A stretch of 64,000 nucleotides of DNA from Planctomycetota bacterium (GTDB lineage Bacteria > Planctomycetota > J058). The DNA lies in assembly GCA_023954375.1 (NCBI GenBank), contig JAMLIC010000023.1:62001-126000 (forward strand), in the 5' to 3' direction. How positions within the stretch are numbered: the stretch's first letter is position 1; every line of letters begins with the position of its first letter. Position numbers and translations under genes: made by a program. The notes under the pieces are model-generated. The model saw nothing but the letters and a program-made list of their open reading frames with translations, did not search any database and was not told the DNA's origin. Shown one piece after another: positions 53,150 through 62,005 of the stretch.

Positions 53150-56100
53150 GTGTCGCCGCCGTGGTGGAGCCGGCTCGTCCTGATCGCCGCCGCCCTGGCG
53201 GGCCTGGTGGCCCCCGCGGCCCGCGCGGACGACGCCGCCCTGGCCGCGCTCGAGGCCCGCGCGCAGGACGACCCCGACGCGGCGCTCCTCGCCCTCGAGC
53301 AGGTCCTGCGCACCGACGACCTCGCCCCCGACGCGCGCCGCCGCGCCGAGCGCCTCCGCCCGCGCCTGCTCCAGGCCGTCGGCCGCCTCGAGGACGCGCG
53401 CGCGGCGTGGCTCGCCCTCCAGCGCCACGGCGAGGACGTCGCCGCGCCGCTCCTGGCCCTCGCCGGCGCGCGCCTGCGCGTGGACCACACCCCGCCGCTC
53501 GCGGGCGCGCCCCTCGCGTTGACCCTGGAGGGCGAGCGCACGGGGCCGCTGGCCCTGCGCCTCTACCGCGTCTCGGCCGCGGGGCTGCGCGCGGCGGTCG
53601 AGGCCGAGCCGGACCGCGGCCTCGACCGCCACCTGCGCGCGCCGCCCTCCTCGGCCCTCACGCGCCTCGGCGAGTGGCAGGCGCCCGAGCCCGGGCCCGG
53701 CGCGCCGGTGACCACCTCGACCCCGGCGCCGCTCGAGCCGGGCGTCTTCCTCCTGACCGTCACGGCGCGGGGCGTGAGCGTCCCCCTGCCGCTCGTCCTC
53801 ACCCGCGCCGTGGCCGTGACCGGCGACGGCCTCCTGTGGCTCGTCGACCGCGAGGAGGGCGCGCCGCTCGGCCGGGTCGCCTTCCGCGCGCTCGGCGCCG
53901 ACGGCGTCGTCGGGCGCGCGCTGGGCCGCACCTCCGCCGAGGGGCTCCTGCGCGTCACGGGCGACGCGCCGGCCGCCCTGGCCTGGCTCGAGCAGGGCGA
54001 GCCGCTGCCGCTCGTCGTCCCGCTCCCGCCGCCGGCCGCCCCCCCGCCCGCCGCGCCGCCCGCGCTCGCGCTGGACCTGCCCGTCCACCGGCCCGGGCAG
54101 GTCGTGCGCGCCCGCGCCGTCGGGCTCCCGCGCGACGCGCCCGCGCAGGCCCGCCTGGTCGACCCGCGCGGCGTCCCCGTCCGCGCCGCGAACGCCGCCG
54201 TCGACGGCGCCGGCGTCGCCGAGGTCGCGCTCGCCCTGCCGCCCGAGGCCCCCCCGGGCGCCTGGACGCTCGAGGTCGGCCCCGCGCGCGGCCTCGTGCG
54301 CGTCCTGCCGGCGCCGGCGCCGGGCGTCGAGGTGACGCTGACCGCCCCCCCGGCGCTCGTCACGGCCGGCCCCGCGCGGCTCCAGGCCCGCGTCGAGGTG
54401 CGCCTCGTCACCGGCCAGCCGCTCGCGGGGCGCGCCGTGCGCTGGGCCGTCCGCGCGGCCGACGCCGACGCGCCCGCCGCGCCGCGCCCCGGCCCCCTGC
54501 CCCCCTTCGCGCTCGTCGCCCGCGGGCCCGCCCGGACGCTCGCGGCGGGGGAGGCGGCGCTCGACGCGCGCGGCGAGGCGGCGCTCGACGTGGCCCTGCC
54601 GGCGCTCGACCGCCCGACGCTCCTGCGCGTCGAGGCCGAGGCGCTGCCCGGCGCGCTGCCGGCCGGCGCCGCGCCGGCGGCCGTGGCGTTCGTGGCCGCG
54701 GGGCCGCGCGACCTGCTCGTGGACCTCCGCCCCGCCCGGCGCGTCGGCGCGCCGACGGAGAGCGTCGAGGTCGTCGTCCGCGGGTCCCGGCTCGACGGCA
54801 GCCCGGCCGCGCGCGAGGACCTGGCCCTGACGATCGAGCAGGGCGGGCGCAGCGAGCGGCGGACCCTGCGCGTGGGCCCCGACGGCCTGGCGCGGGCGAC
54901 CGTCCTCCTCGAGGCGCCGGGGGAGGTCGCCCTGCGCCTGGCCGGAGGCGACGGCGTGGCCGCCGTCGACTCCGTGCGCGTGCTCGCCCCCGCGGCCCCG
55001 GTCGACGCGGCCCCGCCCGACGCCGTCCCGGGGGCCGCGCGGCTCGTGCTCGAGGCGCCGCTCGCGCCCGGCGCCGCGGACGCGCCGCTCCTCTGCGAGC
55101 TGCCCTTCGAGCGCGGCGCGGCGCTGGTCACGTGCGACGGCGCGCCGCCGCAGGTCGTCGTGGTGCGCGGCGGCCGCGCGCGCGTCGTCGTCCCGGCGGG
55201 CGAGCGCCAGGCCGTGCTCACCGCCGTGCGCGGCGGGCGCGTGCTCGAGGCCCGGGCGCGCATCGACGCCCCGCCGGCGCGGCTCGGCGTCGACGCGCGC
55301 GCCGAGGGGACCGGCGCCAGCGTGCGCGTGACCGGCCCGGACGGCGGCGGGCGCCTCGCCGGCGCGAGCGGCTGGCTGTTCCCCGAGGCGACCGCGCGCC
55401 TCCTCGCGCGCGGGGACCTCCACCTCGAGGGCGACGACGCGACCCGCGCCGCGCCGGCGCCGGCGCTCGCCTGGCCCGCGCTCTCCTGCCTCGGCGGCGA
55501 CGCGGGCTGGACCAACGGCCTGGGCCTCGGCGCCCTGCGCCTGCCCGAGGTCGTCGAGCCGGCGTGGCTGCGGGTGACGGCCCACGACCGCCGCGGCCAG
55601 GCGGGCGCGGCGTGGTGCGCCCTGCGGCCAGAGGCGGCGCCGCTGCGGGTGGCGCTCGCCGGGCCGGCGCACGTCGTCGACGGCGACCGGGTCGAGGTCG
55701 CCGCGCGCGTCGACCTCCCCGACGCCCGGGCCCTGCCGGCCGGCGCCGCCCTGCGCGTCACGTGGAAGGGCGAGGGGCTCGAGGTCCGGTCGCCGCGCGT
55801 CGAGGGCGCGCGGACCCTCCTCCTCGGCGACCCGGGCGCGCTGGCGCTCCGGCTCGAGCCGGCGGCCAGCCTGCGCGTGCTCCTCCCGGCGCTGGTCGCC
55901 AGCGGGCCGCCCGGCCCTTCGCCCGGGCGCGTACGCCTGGAGGTGCGGGTCGAGGTCGAGGGCGCCGGCGTGGTCGCGACGGGCGCGTGGGCGGCGCCCG
56001 CGCGCGCGCGCGGGCGCGTCGAGCGGGCCGCCTTCGCCGGCGAGGTGCCGCCGGACGGCGTGGTCACGCACGTGCTCGACCTCCCGCGCGACGCCGTCGC

Positions 56101-57466
56101 GGCGCGCCTCGAGCTGACGGTCGACCCCGACCCGGCGACGGCGGCGCTGGCCGGCGCGGCCGCGCTCGAGGCCTCCCCCGACCCGCTGCGCGGCCCGCTC
56201 CGGGCGCTCCTCGCCCGGCGGCGCGTCGCCGCCCTCCTGCGCGCCCGCCGCCTCGCGCCGCCCGCGCGCGCGGACCTCCCGCCGCGCTGGCCCGACGACC
56301 GGCAGGACGACGCGGCCCTCCTCGCGCGCGCGCTCGGCGCCCTCGCCGCCTGCCGCGACGCGGACGGCGCCTGGGGGCCGGCGACGTCGAGCCTCTCGGC
56401 CGCCCTCGCCGAGGCCCGGGCGGAGGGGCTGCCCGTCCCCGACGCGCTCGTCGACCCGGCGCTCGCCGCCCTCGAGCGGCGCCCCGACCTCGCCCACCCC
56501 GACCTCGCCCATGACGGCCGCGCGCTCCTGGCCCTGGCCCTGGCCGGGCGCCTCGACCCGGGGCGGGCCGACGCGGCCGGCGCGCCGCCCGACCAGCGCC
56601 CGCTGATCGCCCGCGCGCTGGCGCTCGCCGGCGCCCCCCGGGAGGCGGAGGACGCCCTCGCGGCCGCCGTGGCGGGCGCGCCGGCGCTGACGCGGGTCGA
56701 GGCGAGGGCCGAGCTCCTCCTCCTCCTCGCGGGCCGGGGCGAGCTGCAGGGGCTCCAGGCGGAGCTCCTGGCCGCGGTCCTCGCGGCGCGCGCGGGGCCG
56801 GGCTGGTCCGACCCCGACGACGCCGGCGCGGCGGTCCGGGCGCTCGCGCTCGTGGCCGGCGCCGAGGCCGACGCGCCGGGCACGCGGGTCGACGCCGCGC
56901 TCGAGGGGCGGGAGGTGCTCTCGACGTGGTCCGGCGCGGGCCTGGCCGAGTGGACCGGCCCGGCCGTGGTCGACGGCCCCCTGGTCGTCCGGCGGGCGCG
57001 GCTGGAGCTGCGCGCCCGGGGCCCGCGGCCGGCGCGGTTCGCCGGCTGCGCCGTGACGCTCGTCCGCGACGCCGGCCCGCCGCTCGCGCGCGGGCTCGCC
57101 CTCACGCGGCGGCTCGAGCGCCAGGGGACGGGCGGCTCGCGCGAGCCGATCGGCGTCGCCGGCGTCGTCCCGGGCGACGTCGTGCGGCTCGTGGTCGAGC
57201 TCTCGGCGCCGGCCGGCGGCGCGCTCGCCCTCGACGACCTGCTCCTCGAGGTGCCGCTGCCCGGCGGCTGCCTCCTCGTCGGCGCGCCGCCGGGCGCGCG
57301 GCTCGAGGCCGGCGTCCTGGTCCTCGCGCCGCTGGCGGCGCGCGTCGAGCTGGACCTCCTCGCCGTGCTCCCGGGCGAGCATCGCCTCCTGCGCGCCCGC
57401 GCGCGCGCGCTCCGCGAGCACGACCGCGTCGCGACCTCCGACGAGGGGCTGCTGCGGATCAGGTGA
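53150..57466 (+). CDS. Alpha-2-macroglobulin-like secreted protein lacking the thioester
   Basis: This 1438-residue exported protein has a signal peptide (SRLVLIAAALAGLVAPAARA), a TPR-like N-terminal segment, then macroglobulin-type beta domains. The diagnostic LDLPVHRPGQVVRARAVGLP corresponds to the RPxYRPGQ motif of bacterial macroglobulins. A mid-region WTNGLGLGALRLPEVVEPAW resembles the bait and following domains. The C-terminal third is a helical toroid-like part with no Cys-Gly-x-x-Gln thioester motif, so the classical covalent trap is absent. The GTG start at 53150 is the earliest that keeps the signal peptide N-terminal. It follows the HEAT protein gene, and the two may act together in envelope defence or repair; that is inferred. 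Confidence 0.8.
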   Translation: MSPPWWSRLVLIAAALAGLVAPAARADDAALAALEARAQDDPDAALLALEQVLRTDDLAPDARRRAERLRPRLLQAVGRLEDARAAWLALQRHGEDVAAPLLALAGARLRVDHTPPLAGAPLALTLEGERTGPLALRLYRVSAAGLRAAVEAEPDRGLDRHLRAPPSSALTRLGEWQAPEPGPGAPVTTSTPAPLEPGVFLLTVTARGVSVPLPLVLTRAVAVTGDGLLWLVDREEGAPLGRVAFRALGADGVVGRALGRTSAEGLLRVTGDAPAALAWLEQGEPLPLVVPLPPPAAPPPAAPPALALDLPVHRPGQVVRARAVGLPRDAPAQARLVDPRGVPVRAANAAVDGAGVAEVALALPPEAPPGAWTLEVGPARGLVRVLPAPAPGVEVTLTAPPALVTAGPARLQARVEVRLVTGQPLAGRAVRWAVRAADADAPAAPRPGPLPPFALVARGPARTLAAGEAALDARGEAALDVALPALDRPTLLRVEAEALPGALPAGAAPAAVAFVAAGPRDLLVDLRPARRVGAPTESVEVVVRGSRLDGSPAAREDLALTIEQGGRSERRTLRVGPDGLARATVLLEAPGEVALRLAGGDGVAAVDSVRVLAPAAPVDAAPPDAVPGAARLVLEAPLAPGAADAPLLCELPFERGAALVTCDGAPPQVVVVRGGRARVVVPAGERQAVLTAVRGGRVLEARARIDAPPARLGVDARAEGTGASVRVTGPDGGGRLAGASGWLFPEATARLLARGDLHLEGDDATRAAPAPALAWPALSCLGGDAGWTNGLGLGALRLPEVVEPAWLRVTAHDRRGQAGAAWCALRPEAAPLRVALAGPAHVVDGDRVEVAARVDLPDARALPAGAALRVTWKGEGLEVRSPRVEGARTLLLGDPGALALRLEPAASLRVLLPALVASGPPGPSPGRVRLEVRVEVEGAGVVATGAWAAPARARGRVERAAFAGEVPPDGVVTHVLDLPRDAVAARLELTVDPDPATAALAGAAALEASPDPLRGPLRALLARRRVAALLRARRLAPPARADLPPRWPDDRQDDAALLARALGALAACRDADGAWGPATSSLSAALAEARAEGLPVPDALVDPALAALERRPDLAHPDLAHDGRALLALALAGRLDPGRADAAGAPPDQRPLIARALALAGAPREAEDALAAAVAGAPALTRVEARAELLLLLAGRGELQGLQAELLAAVLAARAGPGWSDPDDAGAAVRALALVAGAEADAPGTRVDAALEGREVLSTWSGAGLAEWTGPAVVDGPLVVRRARLELRARGPRPARFAGCAVTLVRDAGPPLARGLALTRRLERQGTGGSREPIGVAGVVPGDVVRLVVELSAPAGGALALDDLLLEVPLPGGCLLVGAPPGARLEAGVLVLAPLAARVELDLLAVLPGEHRLLRARARALREHDRVATSDEGLLRIR

Positions 57467-57472
57467 CGTGCC

Positions 57473-57500
57473 TTGAACGGGGACGCCCCTCCCGTACGAT
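57473..57500 (+). promoter_or_regulatory. Predicted promoter of the His-rich protein gene
   Basis: TTGAAC (57473-57478) and TACGAT (57495-57500) are 16 bases apart, just after the macroglobulin-like gene stop and about 40 bases before the ATG at 57541. The spacing is one base short of ideal. Confidence 0.4.
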
Positions 57501-57540
57501 CGAGGGGGACGATCACCAGGGGGGTGCGAGGTCCGGGCTC

Positions 57541-57939
57541 ATGGCCTCTCGACGCGCCGCCGCCTGCGAGCAGACCCACGAGAAGCACGCGCACGTGCAC
57601 GGCGAGGGGTGCGGGCACCCCGCCCTGCGCCACCGCGACCACGTCGACTACCTGCACGACGGGCACCTGCATCACCCGCACGCCGGGCACCTCGACGAGC
57701 ACGCGCTCGACGTCGACGAGCACAACCCGGCCCGGTGCACGCCGGAGCACGCCTGCGGCGACCACGACGAGGACCACCGCCACGGCAAGGGCTGCGGCCA
57801 CGAGCTCGTCCCGCACGGCGACCACCACGACTACCTCGTGGGCGATCACCTGCACCACCCGCACGACACCGAGCACTGCGACGACCACGGCCCCGTCGAC
57901 ATGGAGCGCGTGGCCTGGCTCGCCCCTGGTGGGCCCTAG
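57541..57939 (+). CDS. Histidine-rich metal-binding protein
   Basis: This 132-residue soluble protein has about a quarter His, with Cys and Asp. Two diverged repeats are visible: HVHGEGCGHPALRHRDHVDY then LHDGHLHHPHAGHLDEH, and HRHGKGCGHELVPHGDHHDY then LVGDHLHHPHDTEHCDD. The repeat is of a type I recall from several bacteria. It probably binds zinc, nickel or copper as a store or buffer in the cytoplasm; no export signal is visible. It has its own predicted promoter. The ATG at 57541 is the first in frame after the promoter. Confidence 0.82.
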   Translation: MASRRAAACEQTHEKHAHVHGEGCGHPALRHRDHVDYLHDGHLHHPHAGHLDEHALDVDEHNPARCTPEHACGDHDEDHRHGKGCGHELVPHGDHHDYLVGDHLHHPHDTEHCDDHGPVDMERVAWLAPGGP

Positions 57940-57987
57940 CCGGGATCATTCACGAGCACCGCAAAGCTCTGGCAGAAGAAGAAGAAC

Positions 57988-58179
57988 TTGAACCGCCAAG
58001 ACGCCACGCGCGCACGCGGGGACCCGCTTCGCGGGTCCCGCGTGCGCGCGCGCCAAGGGAGGAAAGTAGGTAAGAACGAAGAGCTTGTGGCGGAGCATCT
58101 CTCACCTTGCGCTGGTCGCTGACCCGGACCCGCGAAGCGGGTCCCGGGTCAGCGACCGAGTGGCGTCTTGGCGGTTCAA
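57988..58179. repeat. Compound inverted repeat enclosing two hairpins
   Basis: A perfect 19-bp inverted repeat, TTGAACCGCCAAGACGCCA at 57988-58006 and its complement at 58161-58179, encloses two strong hairpins. These are 58007-58050 (one bulge, loop TTC) and 58114-58157 (one bulge, loop GAA). Both tips are GACCCGC-loop-GCGGGTC, so the hairpins are related. No coding potential is seen. The CCGCCAAGACGCCA arm is a motif common in repeats of other bacteria (from memory). It looks like a non-autonomous mobile or extragenic repeat. Confidence 0.7.
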
Positions 58180-58303
58180 TTCTTCGCCTTGGCGGTGTCG
58201 CGGCGCGAACATTCGTGAAAACGAAGGTCTGTCGACGATCCTGGCCTGTCACCGGTCGTTCTTGGCGGTTGCATGGCCTCGCTCATGCATGATCCAGGCT
58301 AGA

Positions 58304-58545
58304 CGGCTGCGGCCGCGGATGCCGGGCGATGCGGCGCGCGCGCGCGGGTCGTCAGTGTGGCCCGCCTTCGCAAGCTCCGTCCCGCGGCTGCGGTGCAGCA
58401 GCCTTCGCGAACCCCATCGCTCGCGGCCGTCCGCAGCCGCGGGCCTCCCGCTTGCTCCGGCGGCCCACCGTGGATCCGGCGATCGATACGACCCGCGCGC
58501 GCGCCGCCTCGCCTCGTCCTCCGCGGCCTCGCCGCGCTCGTCGCT
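58304..58545. repeat. Dispersed palindromic intergenic repeat, copy C (extended loop)
   Basis: The flank CGGCTGCGGCCGCGGATGCC and the arm at 58331-58352 match copy A. The complementary arm is at 58488-58507. In copy A the arms are 15 bases apart; here about 135 bases lie between, including a second set of short palindromes, and GGATCCGGCGATCGATA is kept next to the right arm as in copy A. The loop therefore appears to have gained an insert. Right flank: CCTCGCCGCGCTCGTCGCT. Confidence 0.65.
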
Positions 58546-58665
58546 GCGCGACGCCCGGCGCGGGCCTGAGGTGCGCTTCGGCGTCGAGGCCCGGTTCTTC
58601 GCGCGCGACGGGCCCTTGCGCCCGCCCCCCGGCCGGGGTCAGCTACCCCGCCGGGAGGCGAGCCC

Positions 58666-59178
58666 ATGCTCGAGCGAGCGCTGACGTGGCGGTGCGTGGT
58701 CCTGAGCCTGGCCCTGGGGCTGGCGGGCGGCTGCGCGTCCACGGACGCCGCGGGCGAGCCCGCGTCCTCGGCCGAGGAGGCCGACGACGTCGCCCAGGAC
58801 CCGCCGGCCAACGGTTCGGGGCCTGCGGGCTCGGGCCCCGGGCCCTCGCGCGCCCGGCCGCAGGTCGCGCGCGACCTCCCCGACCTGGGCGAGACCGACG
58901 TCTACTTCCGCGCGCACGGCGCGCGCGCGCTGGTCGACCGCGGACAGCTCCGTGGCGACCTGGTCCTCGCGGGCCCGGGCCTCACCAAGGAGGGCGAGGG
59001 CCCCGGCGAGACGGTGATCGACGGCGACGTCGAGGTGCGCGGCGACGGCTGGACCCTCCGCGGCATCACGATCACCGGCGACCTCCGCGTCCGCGGCGAC
59101 CGCAACGACCTCACCGGCCTCGAGGTCCTCGGGCGCGTCGACGCCCGCGGGGCGAACAACACCCTCCCGGCGCGCTGA
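58666..59178 (+). CDS. Lipoprotein with short beta-helix segment
   Basis: This 170-residue exported lipoprotein has the lipobox SLALGLAGGCAS with Cys near residue 23, a Ser/Pro/Gly-rich linker, then a short right-handed beta-helix-like segment (GETVIDGDVEVRGDGWTLRG, ITITGDLRVRGDRNDLTGLE). GGGAGGCGAGCCC precedes the ATG. It stands alone, with repeats upstream and a hairpin downstream. No catalytic residues are seen and no family is recognised. Confidence 0.72.
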   Translation: MLERALTWRCVVLSLALGLAGGCASTDAAGEPASSAEEADDVAQDPPANGSGPAGSGPGPSRARPQVARDLPDLGETDVYFRAHGARALVDRGQLRGDLVLAGPGLTKEGEGPGETVIDGDVEVRGDGWTLRGITITGDLRVRGDRNDLTGLEVLGRVDARGANNTLPAR

Positions 59179-59193
59179 CCTCGGCAGCCGCCT

Positions 59194-59226
59194 GGCGAGA
59201 GAGAGAGAACTTCTCTCTCTCTCCGC
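59194..59226 (+). terminator. Hairpin downstream of the lipoprotein gene
   Basis: GGCGAGAGAGAGAGAA is followed by its near-perfect complement, forming a stem of about 16 bp with a two-base nominal loop and one bulge, 15 bases after the stop at 59178. There is no U-run. It could terminate or stabilise the lipoprotein mRNA. Confidence 0.45.
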
Positions 59227-59335
59227 CGCTCGTGCTCGGCCCGCCCGAGCGAGCGATGGGGAGGCGCGGAGCGGGCCACGTCGTGCCAGTCCGGGACTCG
59301 CTCCGATCGCGCCCCCCTCGCGAGCGCATCACGCG

Positions 59336-59369
59336 GAGAGGCCGCCGACCTCGCGGCCGGCGGCCTCTC
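59336..59369. terminator. Bidirectional hairpin between convergent genes
   Basis: A 12-bp stem (GAGAGGCCGCCG with its complement) and a ten-base loop lie between the lipoprotein gene (plus) and the small protein gene (minus), which ends at 59435. The position between converging genes suits a shared terminator. A run of pyrimidines but no long U-tract follows. Confidence 0.5.
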
Positions 59370-59434
59370 CGGTTCGATCACTCGCTCGGCGGAGGGGGGT
59401 CTGCCCGCGGGGCGCAGGTCCCGTCCGCGCACCG

Positions 59435-59641
59435 TCAGACCGACGTCACGCGGGCCGACATGAGCAGGCGGTCGGTCGGCTGCAGCCTGCGGTCGACGAC
59501 GAGCTGCTCCACCTGCTCCGTCGTCGCGCGCGGGACCTTGATCAGCCGACCCCGGTCGTAGAGGGCCACGCTCCACACGCGGCCATCCACGCTCCGGACC
59601 TCCATGCTCCTTCGATCGCCGACGAACCGCCGGACCAGCAT
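59435..59641 (-). CDS. Small conserved-looking protein
   Basis: This is a 68-residue protein with no signal or membrane segment and the look of a small beta-plus-helix fold (MEVRSVDGRVWSVALYDRGR, TEQVEQLVVDRRLQPTDRLL). GGGAG sits about seven bases before the ATG at 59641. Good codon structure in a short stretch and its own ribosome site support it. The function is unknown. It ends at the shared hairpin with the lipoprotein gene. Confidence 0.65.
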   Translation of the reverse strand: MLVRRFVGDRRSMEVRSVDGRVWSVALYDRGRLIKVPRATTEQVEQLVVDRRLQPTDRLLMSARVTSV

Positions 59642-59905
59642 GAGCGCTCCCTTCTCCAGTGCAGGTCTCGGACTCGGCCCCCTGGGACGATGCTACCCGA
59701 ACGTGGGCCGAACATGCACGGCCCGTCACGCGAGGCCCTTCGCTCCGCGGAGAGGTCCGCGAGCCGTCGGCCACAAGCCGTGGCGGCGCCCCCGGGGGCG
59801 CCGGTGGCGCGGGCGGCGCGCGCGCAGGTCCGCGCTGCGTTCTCGCCCGCGAGGTACACTAGACGCGCCGAGAACGCGCGACTTCGCGCCGCCCGCCGGA
59901 GGGCC

Positions 59906-61093
59906 GTGAGGACACCCGTCTACCTCGACGACCACGCCACCACCCGCGTCGACCCGCGGGTGCTCGAGGCCATGCTGCCCTACTTCACCGAGAAGTTCGG
60001 CAACGCCGCCAGCCGCGGGCACGCCTTCGGGTGGGTCGCCGACAAGGCGGTGGAGCGCGCGCGGGAGCAGGTGGCGGCGGCGATCGGGGCCCAGCCGGCG
60101 GAGGTCGTCTTCACGAGCGGCGCCACCGAGAGCGACAACCTGGCCCTCAAGGGCGCGCTCGAGGCCTACACGCAGAAGGGCGACCACGTGGTCACGGTCG
60201 CGACCGAGCACAAGGCCGTCCTCGACACGTGCCGGCACCTCGAGCGGACGGGCCGGGCGCGCGTCACCTACCTGACGCCGCGGCCCGACGGGCTCGTCGA
60301 CCTCGACGCCGTCGCGGCGGCGATCGAGCCGCGCACCGTCGTCGTGGCGGTCATGGCGGCGAACAACGAGGTCGGCGTCCTCCAGCCGCTCGAGGAGCTG
60401 GGCGCCCTCTGCCGGTCGCGCGAGGTGCTGTTCTTCACCGACGCGGCGCAGGCGGCCGGCAAGGTGCCGCTCGACGTCGAGGCGCAGCGGATCGACCTGC
60501 TCGCGCTCTCCGGTCACAAGGTCTACGGCCCCAAGGGGGTGGGCGCGCTGTTCGTCCGGCGCCGCGCGCCGCGCGTGCGCGTCGCCGCGCAGCAGCACGG
60601 CGGCGGGCACGAGCGGGGCATGCGCTCGGGCACGCTCGACGTGCCCGGGATCGTCGGCCTCGGCGCGGCGCTCGACCTCGCCCGCCGCGAGCGGGCCGAG
60701 GAGGCGCTCCGCGTGGCGCGCCTGCGCGACCGGCTGTGGGCCGGCCTCCGGGCGCGGGTGCCCGGCGTGCGCCTCAACGGGCACCCCGAGCGGCGCCTCC
60801 CGGGCAACCTCAACGTGACCTTCCACGGGGTCCAGGGCGAGGCGCTCATGAACGCGGCGCGCGACGTGGCCGTGTCCTCGGGCGCCGCCTGCTCCTCGGC
60901 CGACAACGAGCCCAGCCACGTCCTGCGCGCGCTCGGCCTGCCCGACGAGGAGGTGGTCGCCTCGATCCGCTTCGGCCTGGGGCGCTTCACCACCGAGGAG
61001 GACGTCGACTTCGCGGCCGACCACGTCGCCCGCGGGGTCGAGCGCCTGCGCGAGGTCAGCGGCGCCGCGGTCGATTATCATGAGGGGCGCTGA
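59906..61093 (+). CDS. iscS: Cysteine desulfurase (IscS/NifS family)
   Basis: This PLP enzyme of 395 residues removes sulfur from cysteine for Fe-S cluster assembly. Landmarks: VYLDDHATTRVDPRVLEAML at the N-terminus, VVFTSGATESDNLALKG, TVATEHKAVLDTC, FTDAAQAAGKVPLDV, the PLP lysine in LALSGHKVYGPKG, and the catalytic Cys in VSSGAACSSAD. GTG at 59906 follows GGAGG five bases upstream; a possible -10 TACACT lies at 59855-59860. The A-type iron-sulfur protein gene follows 16 bases later, so the pair acts in one pathway. Confidence 0.95.
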   Translation: MRTPVYLDDHATTRVDPRVLEAMLPYFTEKFGNAASRGHAFGWVADKAVERAREQVAAAIGAQPAEVVFTSGATESDNLALKGALEAYTQKGDHVVTVATEHKAVLDTCRHLERTGRARVTYLTPRPDGLVDLDAVAAAIEPRTVVVAVMAANNEVGVLQPLEELGALCRSREVLFFTDAAQAAGKVPLDVEAQRIDLLALSGHKVYGPKGVGALFVRRRAPRVRVAAQQHGGGHERGMRSGTLDVPGIVGLGAALDLARRERAEEALRVARLRDRLWAGLRARVPGVRLNGHPERRLPGNLNVTFHGVQGEALMNAARDVAVSSGAACSSADNEPSHVLRALGLPDEEVVASIRFGLGRFTTEEDVDFAADHVARGVERLREVSGAAVDYHEGR

Positions 61094-61109
61094 GGCGGAG
61101 GACGCACCC

Positions 61110-61457
61110 ATGGCGATCGAGCTCACCGACCGCGCCGCGGAGAAGGTCAAGGACATCCTGTCGAAGAAGGGCCTGCCGTCCACGGCGGGGCTGCGCTTCG
61201 GCGTGAAGGGCGGCGGCTGCTCCGGCTTCGAGTACGTGGTCGACGTCGAGGCCAACCCGCGCAAGTTCGACATGCCCGGCAAGAACGACCAGGTGTTCGT
61301 GTCGAAGGGCGCGCGGATCATCGTCGACAAGAAGTCGTACCTGTTCCTCAACGGCCTGGAGATCGACTGGGAGGAGCAGCAGTTCGGCCACTCCTTCGTC
61401 TACCGGAACCCCAACGCCAAGGGCGTGTGCGGGTGCGGCACCAGCTTCTCGGTGTGA
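61110..61457 (+). CDS. Fe-S cluster assembly protein (IscA/ErpA/HesB family)
   Basis: A-type carrier proteins hold a 4Fe-4S or 2Fe-2S cluster and pass it to apoproteins. The 115-residue protein has the three expected cysteines: Cys37 in VKGGGCSGFEY, and Cys107 and Cys109 in GVCGCGTSFSV. A typical NGLEIDWEEQ segment lies between. ATG at 61110 follows GGAGGA; the in-frame ATG at 61080 lies inside iscS and is rejected. It is cotranscribed with iscS. The exact A-type subclass is not resolved. Confidence 0.94.
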   Translation: MAIELTDRAAEKVKDILSKKGLPSTAGLRFGVKGGGCSGFEYVVDVEANPRKFDMPGKNDQVFVSKGARIIVDKKSYLFLNGLEIDWEEQQFGHSFVYRNPNAKGVCGCGTSFSV

Positions 61458-61834
<377 letters not shown>

Positions 61835-61865
61835 TCGGGAGACGTCGCGTCGAGCGGGTGCGGAG

Positions 61866-61922
61866 AGGCGGCTCGCTGCGCTCGCCGCGGGTGAGGCGGC
61901 TCGCCTGCGCTCGCCGCGGGTG
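61866..61922. repeat. Two tandem 28/29-bp repeats
   Basis: AGGCGGCTCGC(C)TGCGCTCG with a CCGCGGGTG tail occurs twice back to back (61866-61893 and 61894-61922), upstream of the end of the histidine kinase gene. It is too short and too few to be a CRISPR array. Confidence 0.7.
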
Positions 61923-62005
61923 CGGGATGGGGCGTGGGGGCGCAGCCTGCTGCGCCGCGGGGGCGACGTGCTGGGCGCACGTCGAGGACGTCCGTGGGGA
62001 GGGCT

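Noticed and set aside
52097..57421. A 1774-codon open frame on the minus strand
   Set aside because: It is antisense to the MazF, HEAT and macroglobulin genes and shows only repetitive Arg/Gly/Ala sequence.
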